This document shows positions 21,690-32,959 of a DNA stretch of 64,000 bases, one piece after another; position 1 is the first letter of the stretch; each line of letters opens with the position of its first letter. This DNA comes from Limnephilus marmoratus (lineage: Eukaryota; Arthropoda; Insecta; Trichoptera; Limnephilidae). The DNA is taken from assembly GCA_917880885.1 (NCBI GenBank), contig OU862909.1:30190851-30254850 (forward strand). The letters are read 5' to 3'. The translations under genes and the position numbers were made by a program. The notes below the pieces were generated by a model. The model ran no database searches, was not told the DNA's origin, and was given only the letters and a program-made list of their open reading frames with translations.

Positions 21690-21990
21690 TTTTTTTTATT
21701 TTTTTTTTTTATTTATTTAATGAAAAGATACATGATTTTTGAAATTCTACGCCAATGAAGAGTACTAGCTCTTGAGCTTGGCGTAGGAGTTATTTTACAG
21801 CTAGTTCATTTTTATAACATAGGTACATTTTACTTACATTTTCCAATAAATATAAACTCTATATAAATATAATATATAAACTACTATTTTTCACTTTTAT
21901 AACATACATTTTACTTAGTGTATAAAATATTATATTATAAACTTTTCCCACTTCATTTCCTTCTAATTTAGCGTATTAAATCCATCTTCA
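21690..21990 (-). repeat. LINE-type 3' UTR with hairpin and A-rich tail
   Basis: The minus strand reads ...CTACGCCAA, then a loop with GAGCTAGTACTC, then TTGGCGTAG, and ends in AAATAAATAAAAAAAAAAAA. The hairpin (21747-21786) and A-rich tail resemble the 3' UTR of the LINE fragment at 47886-48582. No ORF2 remnant is visible next to it. Confidence 0.45.
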
Positions 21991-22100
21991 GACTGGTACA
22001 ATTATTCATTAAACGATGTTTTATGTACATACCATTTGAGAGAGGGGGTTAACAGGGGTGGTAAAGAATGATTTTATTAATTTTAAAATGTTTTAATATA

Positions 22101-22632
22101 TATGTCGACACGTATCAAACTCGCCTAAGTCCTAAGTCCCGTTTATTTTTTTCCAGTTTCAACTTTTAGCTAGTAAAAACCTGTGAATATTACTTTATGT
22201 TATGAATACTGTACCGGGGAACATAGAATAAAAAACCAAATAAATTTTCTTGAAGTAAATATGCGTTTTCGATGATTTTTAAAGGACTTAGGTTCATTTG
22301 ATATAAAACCTATGGACTTAGTCGATATTGAAATAGAATTACTGTACTTCGGTGTATTTGAATGAAAGAAATAGGACTTGGGTGAGTTTGAACAAACACA
22401 AATGGACTGGCTGAATTGGCTGTAATGGACTTTTGCTCATATGATTTGAAGCGGGTTTGGAACTTATGTTGGATTGAAAATATCTAACAACTTTCACCCT
22501 TAATTTCTTTGGGAAGCCGTGGACTTCGGTTAGATCGATCTAAAGCAAAAGATTAGTTTTTTTGCTGAATCGAATACCCAAAAAAAATGGTTTGTAGTGG
22601 ACTTTGGGGAGTTTCAAATGTATCGACACATA
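22101..22632. mobile_element. TIR element with internal TIR-like 30-bp array
   Basis: Left end TATGTCGACACGTATC with AAACTCGCCTAAGTCC. The right end, reversed, is TATGTGTCGATACATT with TGAAACTCCCCAAAGTCC. The arms are about 32 bp. TA abuts both ends, compatible with a TA target duplication, but this is not proof of Tc1/mariner. The interior carries a 30-bp-period array (22286-22440) whose unit resembles the inner part of the TIR. No ORF for a transposase. Confidence 0.55.
22286..22440. repeat. Degenerate 30-bp tandem repeat
   Basis: Four successive units of exactly 30 bp start GGACTTAGGT, GGACTTAGTC, GTACTTCGGT and GGACTTGGGT, followed by shorter units. The common core is GGACTTnGGTGnATTTGAA, which is also the inner TIR motif of the surrounding element. 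Confidence 0.65.
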
Positions 22633-22772
22633 TCGTTTTAATGGAATTCCACCAAGAAACATTTTAGTATCATAAATGGAAATGTTGTTTTTACTTATAT
22701 TGGCTGTTATACTTAAAAAAACGTTTTTAAAATTTAACAAATTTGCTTTTGTGTGATTTCACATCAGAAAAT

Positions 22773-22845
22773 CAACTGCACGGAGCCAATGAAACTATAA
22801 CATTTCCATTTGGGGGCTAGTGTGTGATAGAAGGAAGTAAAGGAA
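22773..22845 (-). mobile_element. tRNA-SINE fragment (3' part), diverged
   Basis: Contains CACGGAGCCAATGAAACTAT and TTCCATTTGGGGG, then a purine-rich stretch, matching the 3' part of the 9758 family with many differences. Confidence 0.4.
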
Positions 22846-23354
22846 AAAAATGAAGAGTAAGTTGGAAGAACCGCTGTTAGTAAGGATTTTAGTAAGGAGG
22901 TTTAGATCTAGCTTCCAAGGACCTTCCTCCAGAGGGATAAGGAATAGACGATACTCGTGCCGCGTGCTTGTCACGTACAGTCTGTACATTTCGCTATTGA
23001 AATCACGAGATCCGCGTCGCGTCGCCACCAATTATTTTTGTTGAATTCTTGAAACGTAAAAACAAGAATGCTTTTATAACCCCACTCACAACCAAACATT
23101 TGCCGTAGCTGTCATTTTTAAATCCTGGCATTCTTTGTTGGCTGTTAACTGTTCCTAAATTGATCTAAAGCAAACTTGTCGTTACAAAACATCCGACACA
23201 AGTGACACCATGTTTAAAGTCTCGACGACGCGACATGGGTGGGAACAACCTCGCCTGGTTGGTCACGATAGACTGGCGTCGCAGACTAATCTACAAAAAG
23301 TGTGTCTGTGAACGAACCTCCAAACAGTCGCCAAGGTAGTTAAATCATCGTGTA

Positions 23355-24425
23355 TCGGATACTTTTTTTTTTACATTAACTCCACCTATGTCATCTGGGA
23401 TGCTGTGTGGAGGGTCTTTTTGAGGAGAGGAAGGAATGAACACTGGTCATGAAGAGACCCATATTGTAGGAAGGAGGAAACACAGAGACCGGCAAATCAT
23501 TCCACAGCCGAGCTGTTGAACACAAGAACGAGTCGAAGAAACGACCCGTTCTCATGTGACAAATGTCAACCGTGTACAAATGTTGGGCACGCGTTTCGCG
23601 TGTTTCCCGACTATGCACCGGTGCCGAAGGGATCAATGACGCTAGTTCCTCGGAGCATCTTCCATTGTTATACCGGTAGAACAAGGATAGCATTCCCACC
23701 CGACGCCTGTGCTCTAAAGTTTGCAATCCGTCTGTTAAGATGGGAGAATCTATCAAACGGACCGCCCGTTTCTGCACAGAGTCGAGGGTATTTTTCAGGT
23801 ATTTTGGAGCTCCAGACCAGAGGTGGCTGCCAAATTCAACCGTGGGGTGCACTTGTGATTTGTACAAGGTTAGCAGTTGTGTACTATTGAAATATCCGCG
23901 GGCCCTGTTCAGTACGCCCAGTTTTTGGGAGGCTAACTTTACTCTGGCTTCGATGGAGCCCCATACCTGAGCTGGTCACTTAGGGTTACACCAAGCATAT
24001 CAATGGAAGGCCTGTTCGGAAGATTGCTACCGTTGAAAGATACTAGATTTTCATTTCTATCCCTTTTAGACGTAATCAGACAAGATTGGGTCCTTGAAAC
24101 ATTAAATTCAACGAGATTATTAGAGAAAACCGTCCATTCTTTGTTTCAAAGCCCTTCGAGCCGTTGGAGTTTGTGAGCCCTTTGGGGGCTTGTCAAACAA
24201 AAAGCTATCGTGGACTGTACTGTCATCCGCGTAACAATGAATTGGTGCACATGACAAAAGGTCGTTGATGTGCAACGAAAACAAAGTCGGAGACAGAACC
24301 GATCCCTGTGGGACGCCAGCATTTATCGAGTGTGAGGAAGAGTTAAAACCATCGGCTACCGTCTGAATCGACCTCTCCCTCTTGCTTCTCTCTATGGAAG
24401 AGGGGCCTGACGTTACTAAAGATAT
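23355..24425 (-). pseudogene. Jockey/CR1-like LINE, 5'-truncated ORF2 and 3' UTR
   Basis: Minus-strand reverse transcriptase. Upstream part at about 24420 (FNSSSHSINAGVPQGSVLSP around 24301-24345), the catalytic YADD at 24222-24233, then the thumb, and the conserved C-terminal region in 23391-23867 (HLWSGAPKYLKNTLDSVQKR, LFYRYNNGRCSEEL, STARLWNDLPVSVF). RT polymerises the cDNA from the element's own RNA at a nicked target. The 5' half (ORF1, endonuclease, RT fingers) is absent. The 3' UTR ends CCTCCACACAGCATCCC, GATGACATAGG, TGGAGTTAATGTAAAAAA, which is shared with the TACATTAG repeats. ORFs on the plus strand here are shadows. Confidence 0.85.
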
Positions 24426-24504
24426 TACCTTACTGGCTAGTATATTTCAATCTGATTAAGATGGGATGTAGGAAAATTAAATATAATTTATCCTGGACCT
24501 TTTG

Positions 24505-24665
24505 TGGTAGGTACATAAAAGACGATCCCTTAGAAAGAAATGAAATTACATGCTTGGAATCCGGGAAATGTAATACCTTATGCTGGTCTGAACCTTTGCG
24601 GTGTATAAGTGACAATCCCGAAGAAAGAAATTAAATTTCATGCATGAAATCCAGAAAGAAATTCG
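24505..24665. repeat. Degenerate ~92-bp direct duplication
   Basis: Two copies of a block containing (T)AAGTGACAATCCC-like, GAAAGAAATGAAATTACATG and GGAATCC motifs lie at about 24508-24570 and 24600-24665. Old local duplication; no coding. Confidence 0.45.
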
Positions 24666-25514
24666 TATCTGGCAAATGAAGTCTATCTGATTATAATGTG
24701 AATCTTTATGTATATTCCTTGAGTTTACTTGTTTGGTTTCCAGACATGGGCCGTGATTTTATTTCCAGAAAGGGGTATAGTATTATTAGTAAAAAACGAA
24801 GAAAAAAAATTTCTTGCAAGCAGAAAAACGTTTTTTTAATTAAAATCGAAAGAATGATAATCTTGCACTTTTGCGAGACAGATAAAGATATTGAAGTTTT
24901 ACGTACTGGATATAATTTTGCAATCTGAAAATAGTTCTGACAAAATAAAAAATTAATATAAAAGAGAAAGAAATTCATGACACCCGAATTCATTGTCCAA
25001 AATATGTTGAGGTGCGCGATGTTTTGTTTTATTTTTTAGATTTCTTGCTTTACGTACATGTTTTACGTAAGCAAAAAATGTAGGTACCTGTAATGTTTTT
25101 GGCGCGTAGATCTTTTCTTATTGTTTGGTTTTGAGAAAATCTCCGGTCATTAATTATCCTTTGTTGCGGTTTGTCATGTGACGATCATAAAATATGGTTT
25201 CTATTCATTTCATGTCGTCCTCAATAGATTGTCTACATAAAAAACTATACCGTCCTACGCCATCGAAACTTGACAACGAACGTCTCTGTCCTTAATAAAT
25301 TTTGAGGGATATTTTAGATCATTTACTTAGAATGCTTGAAAAAATTGACTATATTTCTATTTTTCTTAAATCGATCTTGTTAACATCTTTATATTGTTTG
25401 AAAACAAAATATGTTGCCTGTAATACGTGGTATTAGCAAATTCATTTCTGCAAAATGTTCATTCATGTTCGAAATTTGCGGGATTGTAGGATTGAAAAAA
25501 TACAAAATTTACAC

Positions 25515-25670
25515 CAAAAACATGCTTTACTTTATTTGACCGTAACCGGTTTCAGCTTGTTAAAACCTTCTTCAGTCTGTTTTTTAAAGCCATCTCCAGT
25601 CTGAAGATGGCTTTAACCAGCTGAAACCCGTTACCGTCAAAGAAATTAAAGTGGAAATAAGTTTTATATT
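25515..25670. repeat. Foldback sequence with ~65-bp arms
   Basis: Inverted arms contain TTTGACCGTAACCGGTTTCA on the left and its near-complement on the right (GCTGAAACCCGTTACCGTCA). The centre holds a second small hairpin, AAAGCCATCT...AGATGGCTTT. The right arm carries CTGAAGATGGC...GAAAC, resembling the terminal repeats of some Penelope-like elements. No ORF. Confidence 0.5.
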
Positions 25671-26926
25671 TGTTTTATAATAACATATTAATAACACCCT
25701 GTTTTGATTTGTACGTGCTTGTGAGTTGTAGTGAAAAGTCAGTTCGTTTATGAGTGATAGGTCTCTTCGTAGCTATGTTTTACGATGTAATTTTTTAACA
25801 GCCTTCTTAAATTACTATTACCAAAGATGATTTATCTCAAATGATTGTGGAGAGTCCTGCCAGTGACGGTTATGTTTTAACATTTTTTAAGATCTTGTTT
25901 TATCAAAGTCTACTTAAAATACTTGTTACTCGTGTACGATGTTTGATACTAAAAGTCTTCTTAATTGACTAACAGGTTAGGTGTTCAGTGTCTTTTTTTA
26001 TGAAACAGATTTGATGCTAGATCAAAGATAATTCATACCAAATAATGAAAAACACGTTCATGAAATATTAGCATTATTTCAATTTAATAACCCCTAATAA
26101 AAATCATGCGTGATCCCGCGGATTTGAAAAAGGCGCAAAATTGCAAAACTTGAAATTTGCAAAACCTACGTGGCAGCGATGGCCACGTATTCCCAGGTTA
26201 TACATAACTTTGATTTTTGCACGCAGTCCTACTGCCATCATAAAAAACCTAAAATCTTGTTAGTGCTACGATGGAATACTCATTTTAACTGGTAATGCGT
26301 TAAGCGTGGTTGCGAACCTGGCACGTTGAACCACTCTTCTACAAACTGGATATTTAAATTATTTTTCCTCTAACATAGTAAGAAACTGATAGAGACTTAG
26401 ATTCTTCAGCTAATCAGTGAAAACTGTGAGAATATTTGATAAATATCATAAATTTGCTTCCTTCGACTGATAAACCATTACGTTTCGACAAATATTGTGA
26501 ATCTGCTTTCCCAAAAAGACAAAGTGCCTTGATTCGTCAATCGTCAGCACTATTTATCATTCACCAGCAAACCTACAGACTATCCGAAATAACGAAAAAA
26601 AGTACCCCAATAAATTACTTCGAAAGAAGAGCATTATTCCCTTAGTATTCCTTATTTGCTGTCTCTCAACAATTTTCACGTGTTTTCAGTTCCATATAAG
26701 TTCATAGACTTGAATGACTTAAATATTTGATTTCTCCTGTCCCGTTATAGATAATCCTCAAAATTATAACTATATTTCTTTTAGGGTGAAATGCCTATTA
26801 CAAAATAAATAAAAAACGAGTATTATTTGAAAGTGCAATATGTCATATAATTGACCCAATTGGTAATCATGGTAATCATCTCGGTAATTGATTCAATGAT
26901 AATTCTTGCATGGCACATTTCATACC

Positions 26927-27143
26927 AATCTATTCTGTGATCTATTTCATAGAATCTACAGAATTTCTATGCCATAGAACTAACATGAGATAGAAATAGA
27001 AACCCAATCAACTTCAACTTTGTATTCTTTCAATGTGAAATCGACCATATTAGAGCGATATAGAATAGAGCTTGCGTGAACCCGCAACAATTCCTTTCCA
27101 TTTTCAAACGGTTCGTTCTATGAAATAGATAATAGAATAGATC
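26927..27143. mobile_element. Possible MITE with ~28-bp inverted ends
   Basis: ATCTATTCTGTGATCTATTT with CATAGAA at 26927-26953 is the inverted counterpart of TTCTATGAAATAGATAATAG with AATAGAT at 27116-27142. The interior is AT-rich with no ORF. No clear target duplication and no second copy in the window. Confidence 0.4.
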
Positions 27144-27614
27144 AGGCGGGATTCCGCTTTGTGGACAAATATTTAAACTAAGGGATTACGTTGTTTTACG
27201 GACAGTACCTATGGATATGTGCTCAAAGTGTAGGTGATAAGCTAATAGTTAATCCACCACACGGGCTGTAATGTATAATTATTCCTCGGCCGCATTAAGG
27301 TTGAAGATGCGTCATTCTAGACCCAGAATCCCGCTTCTGTCACTAAACCCATACGAGAAATGTAGAATGTCTGCCATTATCTTCTTAGTCGTTTCTTTGC
27401 CCTCTCGAGTGTTAATCTTCCCGCTACTTGAAAGCAGATAAGGAAACCTTAATTCGAAACCCCAAAGGAAATCTACGAATGGCATAAGAAACCAGTCAAA
27501 ACCAGGCGCCGAATACTTACCCAACAAACAGCACTTAATCATAGTTAATTATCTTCCCTGGGCATTTATTATTCGAAGTTTATTGGAATAAACGTGTTAA
27601 TAATATTATAATTC

Positions 27615-27752
27615 GGCAATGTCAAAAGTCAGAATAATAGAAGAGAATGTATGAGACGATGTATGAATGTGAGTGAGGCAAAGAGTGTGTGCCAAGACCG
27701 AGTTGTTTGGCGGTCCGTCCTCTCTGCCTACCCCTGCGGGGAAACGGCGTGA
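27615..27752 (+). pseudogene. LINE ORF2 C-terminal end (RTE-like)
   Basis: An open frame through 27750-27752 (TGA) ends VCQDRVVWRSVLSAYPCGET, a conserved terminus seen in RTE-type LINE proteins of insects (DRxxWRSVxSAYPxGE). The rest of the reverse transcriptase is absent. The stop is followed almost at once by a GTTA microsatellite tail, as is common where the LINE 3' end is a short tandem repeat. Confidence 0.65.
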
Positions 27753-27753
27753 T

Positions 27754-27774
27754 GGTTAGTTAGTTAGTTAGTTA
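27754..27774 (+). repeat. (GTTA)n microsatellite at LINE 3' end
   Basis: About five copies of GTTA directly follow the LINE ORF2 stop codon. Probably the element's own 3' terminal repeat. Confidence 0.7.
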
Positions 27775-28269
27775 ATTCGGCAACAAATTATTATTGTTGT
27801 TGAAATACATGCAGGATGTTAAGGGCCCGCAACCTGGATCTGTACCGATTTATTACATATTTTTCTTAAACACGGTAAGTTTTAAAGCTCTTAAAAATAT
27901 ATATATGTTATTCTTGAAGATAATATCTAGACTTTGCCCGCGCCGAAACGCAAATTATATAAAATTCCCTCGATAGAAAAAAATCGCAAAGTATTCCAAA
28001 AATAATTATTAACACGTTCGTTTCAGTTATTTTACAAGTTATATGTATGAAAAAATTCACAGTGTTTCTTTAAATGCTGTTTAAGAATTATCTTTATAAT
28101 ATATTATATTAGCCCGCAAGATTTTTGCTCTATTTTAAACGAGTCGTGTTTTATTAAACATTTTCGCAATTTTCTCATCGATTATGTCGCTGTAAATGTT
28201 ACCGCTCTCCTCTAACATTCGTAATTTCGTATCTCTCCATCTTCTTCTTTTCGGGCCCGATTGCGGAGC

Positions 28270-28612
28270 CTTAAAGGACGTACATGGTTTACTTTAACCA
28301 GTGATTCCTGACTTAATTTTGAGTAAAAAAATCGTAATGAAATTTTGGGCTCCGGTGACAATTTTGATTAAAACATAAAGAAATCAGCAGGTATTGGACA
28401 GTTAAGGTCGGCTAGAGGAGTTGGGCGTTTACTCTGCTAAAAAGACCAGTGATGACATGCAGAAGAAAAAAGGTTAGTTTGATTTTGAAGAAATAATTCA
28501 TGAAAAAAAACATCGAAAAAAGTCACTGGAAACAAAATTTTATTTATATTTTTACTCCAAATAATGTCAGGAATCACTTGTTAAAGTAAGTAAAGTGCGT
28601 CCCTTAATACCC
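28270..28612. mobile_element. ~340-bp MITE (AGGGTATTAAGGGACG), copy 1
   Basis: Long inverted ends. The left has AGTGATTCCTGACTTAATTT and the right, reversed, has AGGGTATTAAGGGACG followed by AGTGATTCCTGACATTATTT. A related copy lies at 36251-36567. The centre is A/T-rich and non-coding. Superfamily unknown. Confidence 0.6.
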
Positions 28613-28718
28613 TGTTATATATCAATTAGCAATAATTACAACGAACTTTTTACAAAATATTTTCATCTAGTTTAAGGGAGAAGTTTGACCGCAGACAAGG
28701 TATTGTTGTTTAAACGTT

Positions 28719-29135
28719 TACTCCGTACAGGAAGCTCTGAGAAACGTAATTTGGTGAGGATGATTTTTTTAAGGAAAGGAAGGAGAGGAATTTTTGGGAA
28801 GAAAAAAGGTAAAAGGGATGGGTAGGAATCTGGGAGTCACTGTGTCCAGGAGTGAACCGTGTATAACCACCCCTCCCACTGCGGTGCAAGACGATGGGTC
28901 GAATCTACGGCAAAGGGTCTCCATCAACCGTCCTCTCCCGATCCAACTCGCCACGCAGTTAATGAGCAGACGCATCCGCCGCAAAATTTTAGACAAACCT
29001 CACCCCATGAATCCGGCATCTCTGCTAAGTCACCAAACTTAGCAAACCACTAGTTAATCTATGGCTGAAGTGTTGGTTGTCCAAGAATGATCCCCGGGGC
29101 TGCGGTTCCCATATATACCTCCCAAATTGTAAGTT
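28719..29135 (-). mobile_element. TACATTAG repeat, copy 5
   Basis: Minus-strand long-form copy with GGAAAGGAAGGAGAGGAA, GGGTAGGAATCTGGGAGTCA, CACTGCGGTGCAAGACG and GCCACGCAGTTAATGAGCAG. The ORFs on both strands (28769-28996, 28794-29053) are shadows of the repeat. The 3' hairpin tail is diverged. Confidence 0.7.
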
Positions 29136-29329
29136 ATTGGTTTATTGTATACGTATACACCCTACCATTTTTTGTTTTATTGAATACCTATGTATTTCAG
29201 TGAGGATTCTTAATCTCTTTTAACCAATGTATTTTATTTTATGCTTACATTTTTTCAGTATATTGTGTTTTCTTTGTTTTTTTTTTTTAGTATGAGTATT
29301 TAAATAAAAGTGATACCAACAACTTATAC

Positions 29330-29382
29330 ATTTAAATGTTAAAGTCCATTAGGGCGTGAAATAAATAATTAAATAAATTATT
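29330..29382 (+). repeat. Retroelement 3' tail (AGGGCGTGAAATAAATAA)
   Basis: AAAGTCCATTAGGGCGTGAA followed by ATAAATAATTAAATAAA. Same terminal signature as at 14780-14832 and 32425-32475. Confidence 0.5.
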
Positions 29383-29750
29383 ATTGAATTTTAGCGATGG
29401 ATATTATTGAAATCTTTAAAAAATATTTTAAGTGGTGAATATCTAACAAAACAAGATAATAACGTTTGTCAATCAAAAAAGCTAAAAAGTGGTCCTCTCT
29501 GATTTTTTACACCCAGCTGTGTCTCCAAACTGATTTGCTCGACTGCCAAAGAAATATTATTTCAGGTTTAACGTGACTCACAAAACTTTATACGAATTAT
29601 TTGATATACGTCGATGAAATTATTGTGTGGTGGCTACGTCACGGTCAACCCCCACCTCAACATTGTCTCATATATTATGCTGCTTGTCCTTGTACTAACA
29701 AACGCTCAGTCAATAAACGCACTAGCTCTGATCCACACGTGTCATTATTA

Positions 29751-29909
29751 GGGAACGTACCCATACTACGTGACACTCTTAGGGGGGGGGGTCTTCAAAA
29801 GGTCACGCTCCATACAAATGAGCGGCGGGTTCCTTAGGATTTTGGTCACCGGGGGGGGGGGGGGGTTAAAAATTGCAAAAAGTTGGTCACGTAGTTTGGG
29901 TACGTTCCC
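29751..29909. mobile_element. 159-bp MITE with TTA target duplication and G-tracts
   Basis: Inverted ends GGGAACGTACCCATACTACG (left) and, reversed, GGGAACGTACCCAAACTACG (right). It is flanked by TTA on both sides (29748-29750 and 29910-29912), compatible with PIF/Harbinger. It contains two long G runs (about 29781-29791 and 29850-29864) that could form G-quadruplexes. No ORF. Confidence 0.7.
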
Positions 29910-30105
29910 TTATCACTCCCATTGTCTTACTTCCCACACACACAACTAACATGACGTGTACCTAATGTACACCTCCAAAATTGCTTTCCGAAACTACTAC
30001 CAATACACTAGTAGGTACCTTGCTACTACTATTACTACTATTTGTACTAAAAATGCTTTTTTTTTTTTATTGTTAGCAAGTTTAATTTGTAGAACTCTAT
30101 TTTAA

Positions 30106-30359
30106 TTTTTATTTTGTTATTATGTAATCAATAATATTATTATTAAATTAATAAAAAGAGTTCATTCATAAACAAATTCTGCTGTGTAATTATTATTACG
30201 CGTGACAGCAGTTTCGCCTTCTGAAGGTTTGTTAATGCCTTCAGAAGGCGAAACAGCTGTCACGCGTAATAATAATTACACAGCAGAACATGTTTAAAAA
30301 TAAACTGTTTTTATTAATTTAATAATAATATGATTGATTATATAATAAAAAATAAAAAC
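30106..30359. repeat. Large palindrome, ~122-bp arms and 10-nt loop
   Basis: Left arm 30106-30227 and right arm 30238-30359. The central ~50 bp on each side are nearly perfect (GTAATTATTATTACGCGTGA, then AGTTTCGCCTTCTGAAGG and its complement). The outer parts are more diverged. It is flanked by AT-rich sequence. The right arm's CCTTCAGAAGGCGAAAC motif echoes the foldback at 25515-25670. No coding. Confidence 0.8.
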
Positions 30360-31191
30360 TAAAAATGCATATTCGGATGATTAGAGCTTTACTACTTTTC
30401 ATCAAAATTTTTGTTCGTCATTCACCGAATATGGGATAAAAAATAAAGCTTACCCTTAATCCATTAGACTTCTAAATTTAGAATTGAAAACATAACACAA
30501 ATACGAAATCTCCCAATGTGTATTCCTTTCAAATCAGTCAGGGTGAATTTTCATCCCTCAGGGCGAACGAAAACAACTTGAGAAAGCTATTTAATACTGA
30601 TAAAATATTCACCGGCACGCCTTCCCTTTTTCTATTCTCTTCTTCTAGGAAGAAGAAGAAGAAGAGGAAGTGTCATACCCATGTCCATATCCCGCATACA
30701 TAATGTATGCCAAAGGGACGCGTAGTTGGTTTAATGGGAATAATAGGCTATTCACAGTTCCTAAACCAATATTCGGAGTTTACTTATTGAAAAACACATG
30801 TTAAAATAATAAATTAAATTACCGATTTACCGATACATTTAAAGAGCGTATTGAAGCTTAAATGACATGCAAGTGTGTTGATTATCCATGTAGTTTCAGC
30901 TTCTTTCTTTAGATACGAACGGTTACGATGATGGCCGAAGTCTCCAGTGAGATTGGGCGGGCTTCCGCAGTCGGCCCGCTGGAGCAACAGAACTAGTTAG
31001 AGTCTAGCCTCATAAAGGAAATCTGTCTAGTTTAATATTATTATTTGTAAATATTATTGATAAACAAACCAGTAATCATTCGAACCTTAAATTTATTGGA
31101 AGATAACCAACACATAATAAGTTGATTTACTATTGGAAGTTAAGAGACATAATAGGATACTAAGACAATGTGTAAAAAGTTTGATTATGAT

Positions 31192-31906
31192 TAGGGATGC
31201 AAGGTTTTTAAAAATATCGATATATCGATATCGATATATATCAAAGTAAGTCGATATTCATATATCGATATATCGGTATAGTAGGCCGATTTACCGATAT
31301 TTCTTCTTTTTGTAAAAGCTTATAGAAATCCAATATAGTTGATTACAAACGATCATATCAAACGTTTATCGATTAAGTACATATTTTTTTTATTCTTACC
31401 TATTCTAATAATCACAAAACTTGGATAGGTATATAAAATGTGTTCTTTTTATAAATTTATTTTTAAAAAATTAATGCCAGTGTTTTGTATAAGATATCGA
31501 ACTTAAAAATAGTAACCTCGACGGTCGCGTTCCTTGTAGCCGATTTCTGCTTTGAATTATACTGGCTCCTGCCTTTGAAAAAAAGACGTTCAAAAGGAAC
31601 ACTTGTTGCCACAATTCGTAGATGACTTATTGTCACTTTAAAAAGACTGGGATATACACCTTGCATCTATTGCCATGTTTCAACAATGTTTACTTTTAGA
31701 GTTTTTATAGGGAACATAAAGATATAACGTAAGCTCGTCGTCACCGCCAGTTTTTTCTTTTACCCGATTTTGTGCGTATTTTAATTTGGGCGGGTTTTTC
31801 GATATTTCGAAACGATGTTTTGTGTTTTTAGATATTGATATATCGATATTTTTAGGGGTCGATATATCGACATTTATCGGTTTTCCGATATATCGTTGCA
31901 TCCCTA
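31192..31906 (-). mobile_element. hAT DNA transposon remnant with intact ends
   Basis: The 715-bp element starts TAGGGATGCAA and ends TTGCATCCCTA. It is flanked by a perfect 8-bp duplication ATTATGAT at 31184-31191 and 31907-31914, the hAT hallmark. Subterminal regions on both sides are rich in TATCGATATATCGAT palindromes. The interior minus strand retains part of a transposase C terminus (31463-31666). It is a deletion derivative of an autonomous hAT, now inactive. Confidence 0.88.
31463..31666 (-). pseudogene. hAT transposase C-terminal dimerisation domain fragment
   Basis: A 67-codon minus-strand frame containing YPSLFKVTISHLRIVATSVP followed by FERLFFK. It matches the hATC pattern YPxLxxLAxxyLxIxATSVPxERLFS at the C terminus of hAT transposases, which mediates dimerisation. 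After the first ~30 residues the frame drifts. The DDE/RW catalytic core is absent. It lies inside the element with 8-bp target duplications. Confidence 0.75.
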
Positions 31907-32424
31907 ATTATGATATGTACCTTTCTGTGGTTTTAATAAATGTCCAAGACGCGCACACATCTACTTGGGAAAGATTTTGGCTTTGTAAGGCGTACAGTAA
32001 GCGGAAAATCCTATGATTATTTTATAACAGAAAGTATATCACATTATTTGAAAACGTCTCGTACTTACACTTCATTTTTCATTTTTACCTTTTATTAACA
32101 ATCGATTACGATTCGGAGCACGTAATTTTTGATTTCTGTATTTCTCTTTATCGCTCCACACACTTTCTTCCTTTTTATTATTATTATTCATTATTATTAT
32201 ATACATTGGCCCAGATTTTGTAATGACGTTCGTTATAGGAACTTAATCCATGTATAATAAAATTTATTTACATAATTTAATTAATTGTATAATTTAATTA
32301 CACTTGCATCATAATGTGCTATGAACATCTAAATAACAAAAAGTAAATAAAATATGTAAAACAGCTTCTTGAAAATACGACATGTATTTTTTAAGATTTT
32401 ATTTAAGATAATTTACACTAACTC

Positions 32425-32475
32425 GTGTTATGTAAAAGCCCCAAGGACGTTAATAATTAAAAATAAAATAAAATA
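32425..32475 (+). repeat. Retroelement 3' tail, diverged
   Basis: TATGTAAAAGCCCCAAGGAC with GTTAATAATTAAAAATAAAA. Resembles the tails at 14780 and 29330. Confidence 0.4.
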
Positions 32476-32959
32476 CACAATACGGCTCGTTTAACACATT
32501 TCTAGGAATACGAAGCGATGAAAAGTTACCTAAATTTAATTAAAAATAAAATATTTATCTAAAAATTCTAAGATCTGGAATATGTATGAATATTTACATT
32601 TTTTCTAACAAATTCAAAGTTTTCCAAGAATGCGAAAAAATATGTTAATTCTTCCAGCAGTGCAAATAAATAACATTACTAACTTTATTTATGAAATAGT
32701 AAACGATGATAATATTATTCTTACTTATATTAAGTCATATTCTTCATAAATTAAGATCATTTTTGCCGAATCAAGAGTAGATACACGTGTCACGCATAAA
32801 CTGACTCAAGTGTGGTCTATTTCACGTGGCATGTAAAATTTCACTTTGGACGCTTTGAAGTGGTTTTCTGAATTCACATCATTCCAAAATTAAGTTCAAA
32901 GGTAACATAAAGAGTGTACTTTGACTTAAATTTTGGTTCGGAAAAGAATTCAATGGCCC

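Noticed and set aside
23516..23970. Plus-strand ORFs of 76-124 codons
   Set aside because: Antisense shadows of the LINE reverse transcriptase on the minus strand, where the family motifs are found.
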